Assembly: GCA_019925795.1 (NCBI GenBank)
Contig: CM034304.1
Location: 7,379,471 to 7,443,470 of the forward strand
Direction: 5' to 3'
DNA from: Dendrobium chrysotoxum
Taxonomy: Eukaryota; Streptophyta; Magnoliopsida; Asparagales; Orchidaceae
Length of the DNA: 64,000 bases
Shown: positions 18,837 through 30,119 of the stretch, in pieces
Layout of the letters: each line of letters begins with the position of its first letter
Numbering within the stretch: position 1 is the first letter of the stretch
Made by a program: the position numbers and the translations under genes
The notes under the pieces: generated by a model
Databases searched by the model: none
The model's input: the letters and a program-made list of their open reading frames with translations, nothing else
Told to the model about the DNA's origin: nothing

Positions 18837-20161
18837 CTAGTAATCCGAAAGACCTTGACCTGGAGGAGGTGGAAGATTAGTGAACATAGCAAAATAACTT
18901 GTGATTGTAGCAATATTAGTGTTTACTGAATCAAATTGTTCTCGGATCCACCCTTATCTTCATTATACCTATCATCCTGCATCTTTAAGTGAGCCTCCAC
19001 ATCATCAAACCTTTGATCAAGATGATCAAAATACTGGACCATATCTTGATAAACATTCTGGTCAAGTCCAGGTTCAGGAGGAGGTGTAGGTGCTCCTTCT
19101 TCCTCTGAATCATCTCCAGAACTATCCTTCCCAAAAAGTCACCGAAAAGAGGCATCAGTAAAATAAATAGGGAGTTTAGTTGGACCTTCAGGATGTACAA
19201 GACTATATTTATTTTCAAGGATATAGGCCACTAGATTTCCTACAACAACAACAACAACATCAAGCCTTTATCCCACTACGTGGGGTCGGCTACATGAATC
19301 CTTTTTCTCCATTGTGTCCTATTAAAAGTCAAATTCTCGTTTAAATCTAATAAAGAAAGATCATTTCTAATATTTTCTAACCAAGTCTTTTTAGGTCTAC
19401 CTCTACCTTTCTTAACATAAGTCAAATCTAAGACCTCTACTTTCCTAACCGGGTCATCGGGAGGCCACTAGATTTCCTAAAGCCACATTTTTCTTTCTTT
19501 TATAATTTGGATGTCCAATATCAGACAGGTTATGAATATAGTCCAAAATCAGTTGGGCTTCATCTATAGGTTGATTTGTTAGGATCAAATAAGTGGTTAT
19601 GGATAAAAGAGGAGTCATGTTGATATGATCACCAGCTTTTGGAATAATTAAAGTTCGTAGCACATGTTGAATTATCCATGCATTTTGGTTCAGTGTGTAA
19701 ACACGAGGCAAATGAGTCACCTGGGCTACTCCTCTAACAACCTTATTGACTTCGAACCAGTCAAAGTCTGCCCTAGAAGATAGTGTATGGGCTCTAGTTC
19801 CTTTAGTTCTTAAGGGGAGGAAGGTGCCTAAATCTTCCTTGGTGATTTCAACTCTTTGCTTTAAAACATATGAAGAGATCCTTGAGTGATCCTAATTGAC
19901 TCTCATATTGGCTAAGAAAAAATAAAAGATTTCTTTATTGTAGTCATAGATGAGAGTGAGGATGAAAGAAAATTGGGTAAAGGCTAGTAAGGGCATTACA
20001 GCAAAGTGAATATCATTTTGTATGAGAAGATGAGAAGGAGTGATCTTGGGAAGCAAAAACCCATAAAAAGCTTCCTCATTTTCTTTGGATAGAAAATTCT
20101 CATCTATAAAAGTCCTAGAGGAAGAGGCTTTGGAACATGGTCGCTTGCTGGTACTATCCAT
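18837..20161 (-). pseudogene. Element 2 envelope-like ORF3, broken
   Basis: It is homologous to the 372-residue ORF3 of element 1. It opens MDSTSKRPCSKASSSRTF at 20161. Shared motifs include LNQNAW-IQHVLRTLIIPKAGD (near 19650-19710) and, past the LINE insertion, LPIYFTDASFR. The C-terminal part keeps the acidic, Pro-rich and heptad pattern. It has in-frame stops and a 237-bp interruption (LINE plus target duplication) at 19225-19461. It ends near 18837. Confidence 0.8.
19243..19461 (-). mobile_element. 5'-truncated RTE-type LINE tail inside element 2 ORF3
   Basis: The minus strand encodes the C-terminal end of an RTE-clade reverse transcriptase: VKKGRGRPKKTWLENIR then FNRTQWRKRIHVADPT and a stop. 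It then ends in a TTG repeat, the usual RTE-type 3' tail. It is bounded by a perfect 18-bp duplication AGGCCACTAGATTTCCTA at 19225-19242 and 19462-19479. The 3' end also resembles the plant Au SINE, which shares its tail with RTE LINEs. The presence of RT coding sequence favours a truncated LINE. Confidence 0.85.
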
Positions 20162-20913
20162 ACTTGATCAAGATCTCAAGAGAGTTTGGAAATGGATAAG
20201 AAAGTGATGAAAAACTTCTCCAAAGGCCCTTCAATTTAAAGAAAATGATCTATCTTACAGTACAAAAAATGCTTCGTATGTACGAATTCATACGGGATGA
20301 AATTTATTTCATACATACAAAAGAAAATGACCAAAAATGAAATAGCTTTTCGTAAACTGCCCTTCCCAAGGCATCCTTTCGTACAAGCTTTTAGACTAAC
20401 GATCATATAGACGATCACGTATTCATCCGGGACGATCAAAATATAAATGATCATTTTGCAGGCGGTTGGCTTCGTTCTTATCCAAAATTGATAACATGGA
20501 TCGTACAAACGAACGACATTTTTGTAAGTACGATCAGCAATAATAACTGCCAAAAAACTGTAAATCCATCCCCATGCATACAGACAAAAATATATATCGT
20601 ACAGTATGATTACATCACTGTACAGTATGAAAAATCATAAAAACTATGTTTTGTCTTCACAATCTAGAAAATAATATGTACAAGTTATAGAATTCGTATT
20701 GTACGAAATAATTTCGTACTGTATGAATAGAATAAAAAAATAGTGCATGGTAAACCCAAAAACCTTTCAAATCCAATCATTCATTTTTTTTAAATAAAAA
20801 GATAAAGCAACTAAATAAAAATAATATAAAATAAAACATACAACCTATACTACACATACACTTGACATAAACAAACACGCAATCACACATAAACAAGTTT
20901 GTAGAATTTTCAA
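20162..20913 (-). promoter_or_regulatory. Element 2 pol-ORF3 spacer with decayed palindromes
   Basis: It lies in the same place as the element 1 spacer. Words related to the palindrome (TCGTACAGTATGATT near 20598, CGTACTGTATGAA near 20715, CGATCATATAGACGATCA near 20400) are still visible, at lower density and with mismatched arms. No gene is seen. Confidence 0.55.
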
Positions 20914-23900
20914 TCATACATTAAGATCAATCACACCTAGCCTTATTCTTAAAATACTAAATGTGTCAAAAGTTAGTAGTTCTGTGAAAATATTTACAAA
21001 TTGATCTTTAGTAGCGACATGATATAATTTAATTTCTCCTCTTGCGACAACATCCCTAATAAAATAATATCTTATATCAATATACTTGGTTCTAGAATGC
21101 TGAATAGGATTCTTTAAAATGCATATGGCACTAGTGTTATCATAAAAGATTATAATTATGCCAAAAGAAAATCCCAAATCAAACAATTACTATTTTAACC
21201 AAAGCACTTATGCAACACAACTTTCTGAGGCAATGTATTCAGCTTATGCATTTGAAAGGGCTACTAAGTTCTATTTTCTACTAGACCAAGGAACTAAGGA
21301 GTTTCCTATGAATTGACAAGTTCTAAAAGTGCTTTTATGATCAACCTGACAACCAGCGAATTTTGAATCAAAGTATCCAACAATTTTAAATACAGTGCTA
21401 TTCTTAGGATGCCAAATTCTTAAATTTTGAGTCCCTAAAAGATATCTCGTTATTCTTTTAACTGCAGTCAGATGTGACTCCTTTAGATAAGCTTAAAATC
21501 TAGCACATAAATAAATATTAAATATGATATCGAGTCTGCTAGTTGTCAAGTAAAGAAAAGATCCAGTCATTCCTCTAAACCTCTTTTGATCAATTGATTC
21601 TCTCTTGAGGGCCTTATCTAACTGCACTGATGAACTCATGGGAGATTCACTAGTTTAGCCTTATCCATTTCATACTTCTTGAGAATGTCTTTACTATATT
21701 TTGATTGACTAATAAATGTTACATCCTCATCCTGCTTAATGCTAAACCCTAAAAAGTAACTCAAATCCCCAATCAGGCTCATCTCAAATTCCTTACTCAT
21801 TATTTTTGAAAAGTCATCACATAAATTTTTATCAGTAGATCCAAATAAGATATCATCCACATAGATTTGAATAATGAGTATTTCATTTCCTATATTTTTT
21901 ATAAATAGAGTCGTGTCCACACTCCCTTTTACAAAAGATCAATCAAGTAGGTATGTACTTAGCATTTCATACCACACTCTAGGTACCTTTTTTAATCCAT
22001 ATAATACCTTTTTCAATTTAAAAATATAATTAAAAAATTGTATATTTTTAATACCTGGATGTTGCTCAACATAAACATCCTTTTTTATCATCTCATTTAG
22101 AAAGGCACTCTTTATGTCCATTTGAAATAACTTAAAATCTTTAAATTAGACATAGGCTAATAGCACTCTAACTGCCTCAAGTCTGGCTACCAGGGCAAAA
22201 GTCTTCTCAAAATTAATTCTCTCAATCTAATTATACCTCTTAGCCACTAACCTCGCTTTATTTCTAACAATCACTTCAGAATCATTCATTTTATTTTTAA
22301 ATACCCGCTTGGTTCCAATAGTACTTTGATCTTTTGGTCTTTCTACCAATTCCCATATATTATTTCTAGCAAATTGATTCAACTCCTTATACATAGCTAG
22401 AATCCAAAACTCATTTGAAAGTGCTTGATTTAGAGTAGTGGGTTCAATCATTGAAGTAAAAGCAGAGTAATTTACTTCTTATCTCAAATCATACCTAGTG
22501 CTAACTCCTTCACTTGGGTCTCCTAAAATTAACTCCATAGGATGACTCTTAGCAAAATTCCATTCCTTAGGCAATTGGTTTTCTTCCTCATTTTTAATCC
22601 TCTCTTCAACTTTTTTATTTTCAAGTCCTTGGGCGATTTTCTCAACTTCATCTTCATCCAACCTAGACCCTCCATAATTATCTGATTCATCAAAAATAAC
22701 ATGAGTGCTCTTCTCAACTACAAATATCCTTTTATTAAAAACTCTATAGGATTTTCCAACACATGAGTATCCTAGAAAAATTCGTTCATCAGATTTAGGA
22801 TCAAATTTTCCTAAGAGAGTTTTTCCGTTATAATGTATGAACACTTTACATACAAAAATATGCAGGTGTGAGAGGTTGAAAAATCTACCTTTAAGAAGTT
22901 CATAGGATGTATTATTTAATTTTGATCTAATGTTTACCCTATTCAATACATAGCATGCAGTACTAACTAATTGTGCTGAAAAATATCTTGGAAGTGAATA
23001 TTCTGCCAATATAGCTCTAGCAGCTTCAATCAATGTCATATTCTCTCTCAACTACTCTATTCTGCAGAGGTGTCATAGAAGCTGAGAAATTATGATCTAT
23101 TCCATGGGTTTTGCAAAACTCATCAAATAATTCATTTTTAAATTCTCCCTTATGATCACTTTGAATTGTAATAATTTCAAATCCTAGTTTTCTCTGAATC
23201 CAGGTGGCAAAGTCTCTAAACTCCTCAAATAATTCACTCTTATGATTTAAAAATCTAATCCATATGAATCTTGAGTAATCATCCATAATTACATACACAA
23301 ATCTTTCTCCTTCTAGACTTACAGTACTAATAAGTCCAAAGAGATCCACGTGAAGAATTTCTAAGGGTTTGTTATTTCTAAGATCCTTAACTGAATGGAA
23401 GGAGGATTTGACTTATTTTCCTAGTTGGCATACATCACACAAGTGATCCTTAGTGAAGGCTAATTTGGGTATCCCTCTAATTAAATCCTTTTGTGTGATT
23501 TTTCTAAGATTTCTCATGCTTGCGTGACAAAGTCTTCTATGCCATAACTAAGATTCATCAGAAATAGTTTTTTTAAATAAAAAGTTGTAGAATATTTTAT
23601 AGAATTTAAATCAAGCATGTACACATTATTTACTCTATTACCATATAACATCATTTTGTCTAATCACACAGCTTGTAGGCAAAAATTTTATATGATATCC
23701 TTTATCGCACAATTGACTAATGCTCAGTAGATTATATTTCAAATTGTCTACTAACATAATATTTTCTACCAAAAAATTCTTTAAATTTTTTATCATACAT
23801 GTACCTACCACTCTCTTAGTGGTATTATCTCCAAGTGTAACCTTGCCTCCATTCCTGGCTTCCAGCGATATGAACTGAGTTGTATCTCCAGTCATGTGCT

Positions 23901-23955
23901 TAGAACATCTGTTGTCTAGGTACCAAATGCTCTCATGAGATCTTGTGTGAGAGCA
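20914..23955 (-). pseudogene. Element 2 pol (protease, integrase, RT, RNase H), broken
   Basis: Fragments in several frames follow the order of element 1. Protease is near 23925, where the DSG triad has become DNR. Integrase has DLFGLISTVSLEGE and SDHKGEF (23026-23349). RT carries YVDDILFGSTDKN (about 21850). RNase H has DNTSAICILKNP, and the frame ends GVIDLNV at 20914. Many stops are TAG/TAA/TGA where relatives have CAG, CAA or TGG. A TAA at 23413-23415 matches the position of the TAG at 5308 in element 1. Confidence 0.9.
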
Positions 23956-23956
23956 T
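23927..23956 (-). other. Gag-pol junction hairpin, element 2
   Basis: The arms ATGCTCTCA and TGAGAGCAT remain complementary over 9 bp. On the minus strand it is preceded by TTTTGTAGG. It is the counterpart of the hairpin at 5828-5857. Confidence 0.65.
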
Positions 23957-23969
23957 CCCTACAAAATCA

Positions 23970-25715
23970 TTAAATGTTAGACTTGGGAACCCAAACAAGT
24001 TTGGGTTCTCCTCTTAGTAATGGAAAACCAGATGCATGAGTGATATGCTGTGATTTATGTATCTTTGATCTCCACACTAGATGTGTTTTATTATGAATGT
24101 TGCAAGTGTGGGCGATGTGTCCTAACATTCCACATGTAAAACATCTTACACCTGGAAGGGATTTCATAATCTATATCAGTTATTATTTTTCCTCTTAGGT
24201 GTTGTACTCATATTATTTTGTTTGGACCTATAGAATTATTCAAGTGTGGGTGTTGGTCTATTTTCTTTAATATATTTTAACTCCAATTCAACATATGAGT
24301 TTCTATTCTCCAATATAAAAATATCCATTCTCAAGTCAATTTTTCTACGTTCAGTTTCTTCCAGAAAGACTTTAAAATTATTTTCAAGTTCTGTATGAGA
24401 TGATTTTAAAAGTTCATGCTGTTTATTCAAATCATTATATTCATCCAACAAAGTCATGTGGTTGCTATCAATTAATGTATGATCTTTTTTAAGGATTTTA
24501 AATTCTTTTTGCAATTCTAAGTAATCCAAATTCAACTTTACATGTAGTTTCTTTAGTCTTCTATATGCAGAATGAACGCGCTCAAAAACTTTAAAAAATT
24601 CATCAAAACTTAAGTCACATATCTCCTCTTAATCCAAATGATCAAGATTATCAGCCATTAGCACAAGTTTGTGACTTCCTCTTCAGGTACTATTTCTGAT
24701 GAGTCGGATACAGAGTCCGCCCAAAATGCTTTCTGAAATCTCTTCTTGCCCTTCTTCACATTGGTTTTCTCCTCAACCTTCTCCTTGCTAAGATTAGCTT
24801 TGAGATTTAGGCAATCTGTCTTAATATGTCCTGGCTTCTCCTCAACCTTCTCCTTGCTAGGATTAGCTTTGAGATTTATGGAACTTACCCTAATTCCACT
24901 GCTGACATCTCCTCTGCTTTCTCCTTAGAAAACTTCTGAATTGCCTTATCATTAAAGCAATATCTTCTTCTTCCTCAGTTGAAATTGATCACTCATAGAG
25001 TCATCCACCTTCAAAGCAATATTTTTCTCCTTTCACTTGTCACCTGCATCAATCTATCTTTGAGTCACAGATTGCTCGTAAGCAATTAATAATCCAAGAA
25101 GATTAATAATAGAATAGACATTTAAGTCTTTTAATTTTGTTATAGCAGTTATCTTTGCATCATTAGCAATAAGTAAATAATGAAGTATTTTATTCACTTT
25201 TTTAGCATTCAATAATTGCCTACCTAAAGCATGCAATGAGGTGACTATCTATGTAAATTGAGTATACATGTCACTGATTGACTTGATAGATTTCATGCAA
25301 AAAAGTTTGTAATCATGTAATAAAATATTTAATCTAGATTGTTTCACTTCATTCGTTCCTTCATAAGTGATGCAAAGTCTATCCCATATTTTTTTACCAT
25401 ATTTACAAGTTGATACACACATATAGTCTTCAGATTTAAGTGCATAGAAAAAACTGTTTAAATATTTAGCATTCAACTATGCAAGTTCTTTCTCTTCTAA
25501 TGTCCATCAGTAAATGGTGTGTCAACCCTAACTCCTTCAATAATTCTAGTGGGTCTAGTATAACCTTCCTATACGAAATTTTACATGCGATAATCAAGCA
25601 ATTAAAGAAAAGTAGACATTCGTGTTTTCCAAAAATTAAAAGGGATGTTATCAAACAATGGGGGTCTAGTGATCGAATATCCTTCTGGTGTGTTACGATT
25701 TCCAAATGTAGCCAT
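23970..25715 (-). pseudogene. Element 2 gag, broken
   Basis: It starts ATG at 25715 (encoding MATFGNRNTPEGYS) after the primer site. Recognisable pieces are IWDRLCITYEGTNEVKQS (25249-25476), the coiled-coil part (24236-24535) and the second knuckle CFTCGMLGHIAHTC (about 24130), ending WVPKSNI and TAA. Several stops and frameshifts prevent a full product. A 24746-24928 plus-strand ORF is a shadow; the area holds a duplicated LysGlu-rich segment. Confidence 0.9.
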
Positions 25716-25758
25716 GATCATTTTCAAGAAATAATCTAAACTTTAATTTTTGAACTAA

Positions 25759-25771
25759 GGCTCTGATACCA
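25759..25771 (-). other. Element 2 primer binding site
   Basis: The minus strand reads TGGTATCAGAGCC, the canonical complement of the initiator-Met tRNA 3' end, two bases past the LTR. Confidence 0.9.
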
Positions 25772-25773
25772 CT

Positions 25774-27305
25774 TGTAATTGTTAATAGGTTGTTAGACAT
25801 ATTAATTATGTCCCTAGACTAACCAAGAGGGGGGGTGAATTGATACTTTAAAAAATCTCTTGGATTTAATAAAATTGATTTTTAGAAAATAATTTTTCAA
25901 TCATAAAAAATTAAAAGTGCATAAAATAAAAATATGGTAAATAGTAAAAAAAATGAAGAACACCGAATTTTCTAGTGGTTCGGTCCAACATGACCTACGT
26001 CCACTCCCTAGAGACTCCTTCAGGTATTTCACTAAACTCAAGTGACTCTTCTTTTACTCCCACAGTAAGGCAGAGAAGCCTTTATAATTTCCTTCTCTTC
26101 CACCAAACTACAGTGCGACAGAGAACCGTCATCCTTTTTCACCCTCTTGGTGAAGGCAGAGAGTCCAGCATCCTTTCTCACCCTCCTGGTGATGGCACAG
26201 AACCAATCATCATTTTTCACCCTCCTGGTGATGGCAGAGAACTAGACTCTCCTTCAAAGATCTTCTCTCAATAGACTTCAAAGAGATAGGGCAGAGACTT
26301 GAAGTACAAACAATGAGATCCTCACCTTTGGGCAACCTTGTGAATCCCCTCACAATTTCTTCTTCAAAGATCTCACCAACACTCACTCCCAAATACTCTC
26401 CTAAATCACTCTTCCTTCCACTTTCAAGAAGAAATTTGTAGAAGATTAGTTGGACAGTCAGTTTTTAGCACCCTTATATACAAAGGACAAGAAAAATCGT
26501 CCAAAAACTAAAAATTTCAAGTTTATTGAAGTCGGATCATCCCGTATGATCGCATATCATCCTGTATGAATAGTTCAAAATATAAAAGGATAGTCCCATA
26601 CGATGTTGTACGAACCTATAAGACCCAAATTTCATACTCTGGAAATAATGTACAAAACCATTTTGTAATATACGAATAGTTCAAAAAATTGAACTGTTTG
26701 TCCCATACTATCGTGTACAAACCTGTGAACCCCAATTTTCATACTCTGGAGATGATGTATGAAAACCATTTCGTACTGTACGAACAGCTCAAAAAATTAA
26801 ATAGTTTGTCCCATACGATCCTATACGAACTTGTGAACCCTAATTTTCATACTCTGGAGAGGATGTACGAAAACCATTCGTACTGTACCATTTACACTTA
26901 GAAAAAATTTTACTCGTAATCAGGCAGGTTCATTTCAGAGGAGAAACTACACAAATCATCCCATACGATTTCACATTGTACTGTACGATTAATTTAAAAT
27001 TTAATCTTTTGTCTCACTCCCCAGTATGTGTGTGCACGGTTACCCAATTTACAATCATACTCTCTTAGACTCAAGAAAAGAATAAAAAGTACAGACTCTA
27101 AAACTAATAAACTCTGATCAAATTAATTTGAAGTCTTCTACTGTCTGGAATGTGATTTTCCTGAAATATTAGTACACACAAAAATAAACTTTTCCAGCAT
27201 ATATTAGGAGAAATAATAATCAAACAATAAGATTTTATTATCATCAAAAACTCATATGATTATAAAGATAAAGTATTGAGAAACTAATTTGCAATAATCT
27301 CAATA
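25774..27305 (-). repeat. Element 2 5' LTR (1,532 bp)
   Basis: It runs from TGTAATTGTTAATAGG to CTCAATA (plus). The minus-strand start TATTGAG is a mutated TGTTGAG. It has the shared GTGAGGGGATTCAC block near 26336-26352 and three of the roughly 106-bp units at about 26580-26900. Confidence 0.9.
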
Positions 27306-27641
27306 TAATGGAGCAGTAAGTTTGGCGCATCTTAATTTTGACGGATTGTAGGGGATCTAAAATGAGTTATTCGGCTACACATGCCCAGCCGATAAGCCTA
27401 TGGCACTTTGGCTCTCTCTTTGACTCCAAAAAAGCTATCTAGAATGCGATCATGATATTAAATCAGACTCTTAGGTGTAAAGTAATTATTTTTGTCATGT
27501 GACCGTACCCTGCGGCCCATCGATGGCCTTGATGGGTCCCACGATGCTGATTTCTTTGCTCGAGGCATGACGAACCTACTTATCAAGGGGTTTTTTATAC
27601 CGTCATAAGGAGCTAAAAAAAAGAGAAGGTTGGTTAAAAAA

Positions 27642-27760
27642 GGGGTGCAACAAGAGGACTTCCCAAAAGGTCAGCCATTATAGTACTACTTTTGCCCAAG
27701 CACGTTTAACTACGAAGTTCTGATGGGATCCGGTGCACTAGTGTTGGTATGGTCGCACTC
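27642..27760 (-). rRNA. 5S rRNA gene/pseudogene B
   Basis: About 119 bp match plant 5S rRNA in full on the minus strand, better preserved than copy A: GGGGTGCAACA, CCCAAGCACGTTTAACTA and GATGGGATCCGGTGCA. It still has substitutions and a small change near 27680-27690, so function is doubtful. T-rich sequence follows its 3' end. Confidence 0.8.
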
Positions 27761-28134
27761 ATAGTATTATGGTCTATAATCCATGTTAAGTATACTCTGG
27801 TAGAGTGGTGATTTTGGAGCATCTTAATTCCAGCAAACCATAAGAGATTAAAAATGCATTATTCTGCCACGTATGCCTGACCAATGGGCTAAAGGCACAT
27901 CGGCGCTCCCTCTAGCTCCAAAAAAGCTTTCCAGAATGGGGTCATAATGTTGAATAGGACTCCTGTGTGAGAATTTATTATTGTTCCCATGTAACCGCAC
28001 CCCAGGGCTTATTGGTGGCCTTCATGGATCCCGTGATGTTGATTTCGTCACTCGAGACATAGTGACCCTACATTACAAGGCATTTTTTAGGCCGTCATGA
28101 AGAGCTGACAAAAAAAGAGAATGTTGGTTAAAAA

Positions 28135-28190
28135 GGGGTACAACATGAGGACTTCCCAGGAGGTCACCCATCATAGTACTACTCTCGCCA
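28135..28190 (-). rRNA. 5S rRNA gene C, truncated
   Basis: The 3' half of a 5S gene on the minus strand (GGGGTACAACATGAGGACTT, CCCAGGAGGTCACCCATC) ends at ACTCTCGCCA and changes to Sirevirus sequence. Truncated and not functional. Confidence 0.8.
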
Positions 28191-28732
28191 AAATAAAAAA
28201 GATGCATAAAGTGTGCCACTAACATTTGAAAAGATACGCAATTAAAAAATTAGTATTGTTCTTTTCGTTATCATTATATCTCTAATCCAAATCCATTTAA
28301 TTGACAATCATCTTCACTATTGAATTAGAAACTACTTAATTTTTATTTCAACCTTTTTGCAATACTTATTTTTATATATATTTTCTCTAACATAAATAGT
28401 GAGCATGATTGACTTTTCTTATCTTAGTAATCCTTTAATTTAAAATTTTTTTTTTCTTTTTAACATTTGGAGGTTAACTTTGTATTTGCAATTAGTTTAA
28501 ATTTTTTTTTCTCCAACTACTTTGATTTCTCTATAGAAAGTTTTCATTTCAAGGTATACTTCCAAAATTTTTTTTTCTCCAACTACTTTGATTTCTCTAT
28601 AGAAACTTTAGTTGAGAGAGAAGTTAGAGAGAGAAGTTAGAGAGAGAAGCTTTAGGGAAATTAGAGAGAGATTCTTGACATTTTTCAAAATTTTGAACCA
28701 TTCTGCCATTTTGCCAGTTCTCCTCTTGCTCG

Positions 28733-29808
28733 ATGAGTAAACCTGATGGTCTTGGTAAATCTCCAAAGGTAGGGGCTTTGAAGATCTCCAAACCTGATTC
28801 GATGTCAAAGCCTTCTTCTCCTCCTATTGCTGGCAAGGGCAAAGGATTTGTTGATATTATGATCAGCAAACCATTTAAATCTCCTGTAGGAGTTTCTACT
28901 GCTAGAGGCCATAATGATTTCGAGGCTTCTTCCTCGTCTGGTATGAAATTATTTATGAATAGGTTCAACGGCAACGTTGCTTAACCTCAACCTGTAGGAT
29001 CGAAGAATTCTGATGTTCTCCCTTTGGATGCTTATGTTATTGCTAAAGAGGGCTTCATTCATCAAAATCAGGAGACACAAACATTCTTAGAAGGTCAGCC
29101 TGCTCATAATCCCTGGGTTAAAAGATCTCATATTAAAGTTAACTTTTGTTTGGATGAATCTTGTCTTTCGGATGCAAAAAGGCAATCAAGTTAAATGAAG
29201 ATAATGTGAAAGCCAATTCAGATAAACTCCAATTTTCTATGGTAATTAAAGTATTTCGGAAGGAAATCCCCAATCACCTGATTGCAGCTGAATTGCGTCG
29301 CCAATGGATGCATTTTGGGAAATTTCAGCTAACCATCCTCGGTTTAGGATGGGTACTCTGTTCTTTCAACAATGTGGAGGCTGTAGAAAAGGTTTTGGAA
29401 GGAGGTCCGTGGTATGTTAACGGGCATATTGTAGGTATGGAAAGGTGGACTCCAGAATTCTCTCCTTCATCATTCAAGGCATTATCTTCCCCCATTTGGG
29501 TAAGGATGCTGCAACTTCCTTTGCTTTGTTGGGATGAAGTGAATGTGGAAAGGATTGCTTCGATGATCGGAACCCCATTATGGATTGATGGGAATATGTT
29601 TCAGTGGAACAAAAGAGAATACGCTAGAGTTTGTATTCATATGGCCCTTGACAAACAATTTCCCACATGTGTTTGGGTGGAGGGGTCTTGTGGTCGATTT
29701 TTTCAAAAAATAGAGTATGAAAAGATATCCTCTTTTTGTTTTGATTGTGGTAAAATTGGGGATTGAGCTGGAGAATGTAAGAAAATCCCCTTTGTTGATT
29801 TGAAGAAG
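28733..29808 (+). pseudogene. LINE ORF1 (DUF4283 and CCHC-type), broken
   Basis: It opens MSKPDGLGKSPKVG. The main piece, 29161-29766, matches the DUF4283 RNA-binding domain of plant LINE ORF1 proteins: FGKFQLTILGLGWVLCSF, GGPWYVNGHIVGMERW and LPLLCWDEVN. It runs into a CCHC knuckle FCFDCGKIGD, where a TGA at 29764 removes the rest. A stop at 28982 and a frame change near 29160 also break it. Known role of the family is binding LINE RNA. Confidence 0.85.
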
Positions 29809-29809
29809 C

Positions 29810-30005
29810 CCAATTCTAATTAGGAAGGAGAATTGATGGCTGGTTCCTTGGAAGAAGACATAAGAATATCGGCAGTAGTTAATGGGGAGTCTGGTAGAAG
29901 CAAATTTCCAATTCTAATTAGGAAGGAGAATTGGTGGCTGGTTCCTTGGAAGAAGACATAAGAATATCGGCAGTAGTTAATGGGGAGTCTGGTAGAAGCA
30001 AATTA
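29810..30005 (+). repeat. 98-bp tandem duplication inside the LINE
   Basis: 29810-29907 and 29908-30005 are the same except one visible base (TTGATGGCTGG against TTGGTGGCTGG). The unit begins CCAATTCTAATTAGGAAGG. It lies between ORF1 and ORF2. Confidence 0.9.
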
Positions 30006-30119
30006 AAACTTCAAAAAGAATTAAGATCTTTGGGGGATTCTAATCCTTTTTTGCATAGAAGGAAAGGAGGAGCGTTGAGAGGTAGTAAGGTTGGGAGCAA
30101 TCCCAATTCACTACACTAA

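Larger units (their letters stand above)
16055..27305 (-). mobile_element. Element 2: decayed Sirevirus with envelope-like ORF, inserted in 5S rDNA
   Basis: It has the same order as element 1 on the minus strand: 5' LTR 25774-27305, primer site, gag, pol, spacer, ORF3, polypurine tract and 3' LTR 16055-17706. Both flanks are 5S rDNA spacer. Every coding part is broken by stops and shifts. The flanking 5 bp (CAGTG and TAATG) no longer match, in line with age or a deletion. An RTE LINE tail lies inside ORF3. Confidence 0.9.
27306..28190 (-). repeat. 5S rDNA units B and C (tandem), right flank of element 2
   Basis: Two consecutive copies of a 5S unit (gene starts about 493 bp apart) have matching spacers beginning GTAAGTTTGGCGCATC and GTGATTTTGGAGCATC. 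Unit C stops inside the gene at about 28190, where element 3 sequence begins. Together with unit A this is a remnant of a tandem 5S array. Confidence 0.85.
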
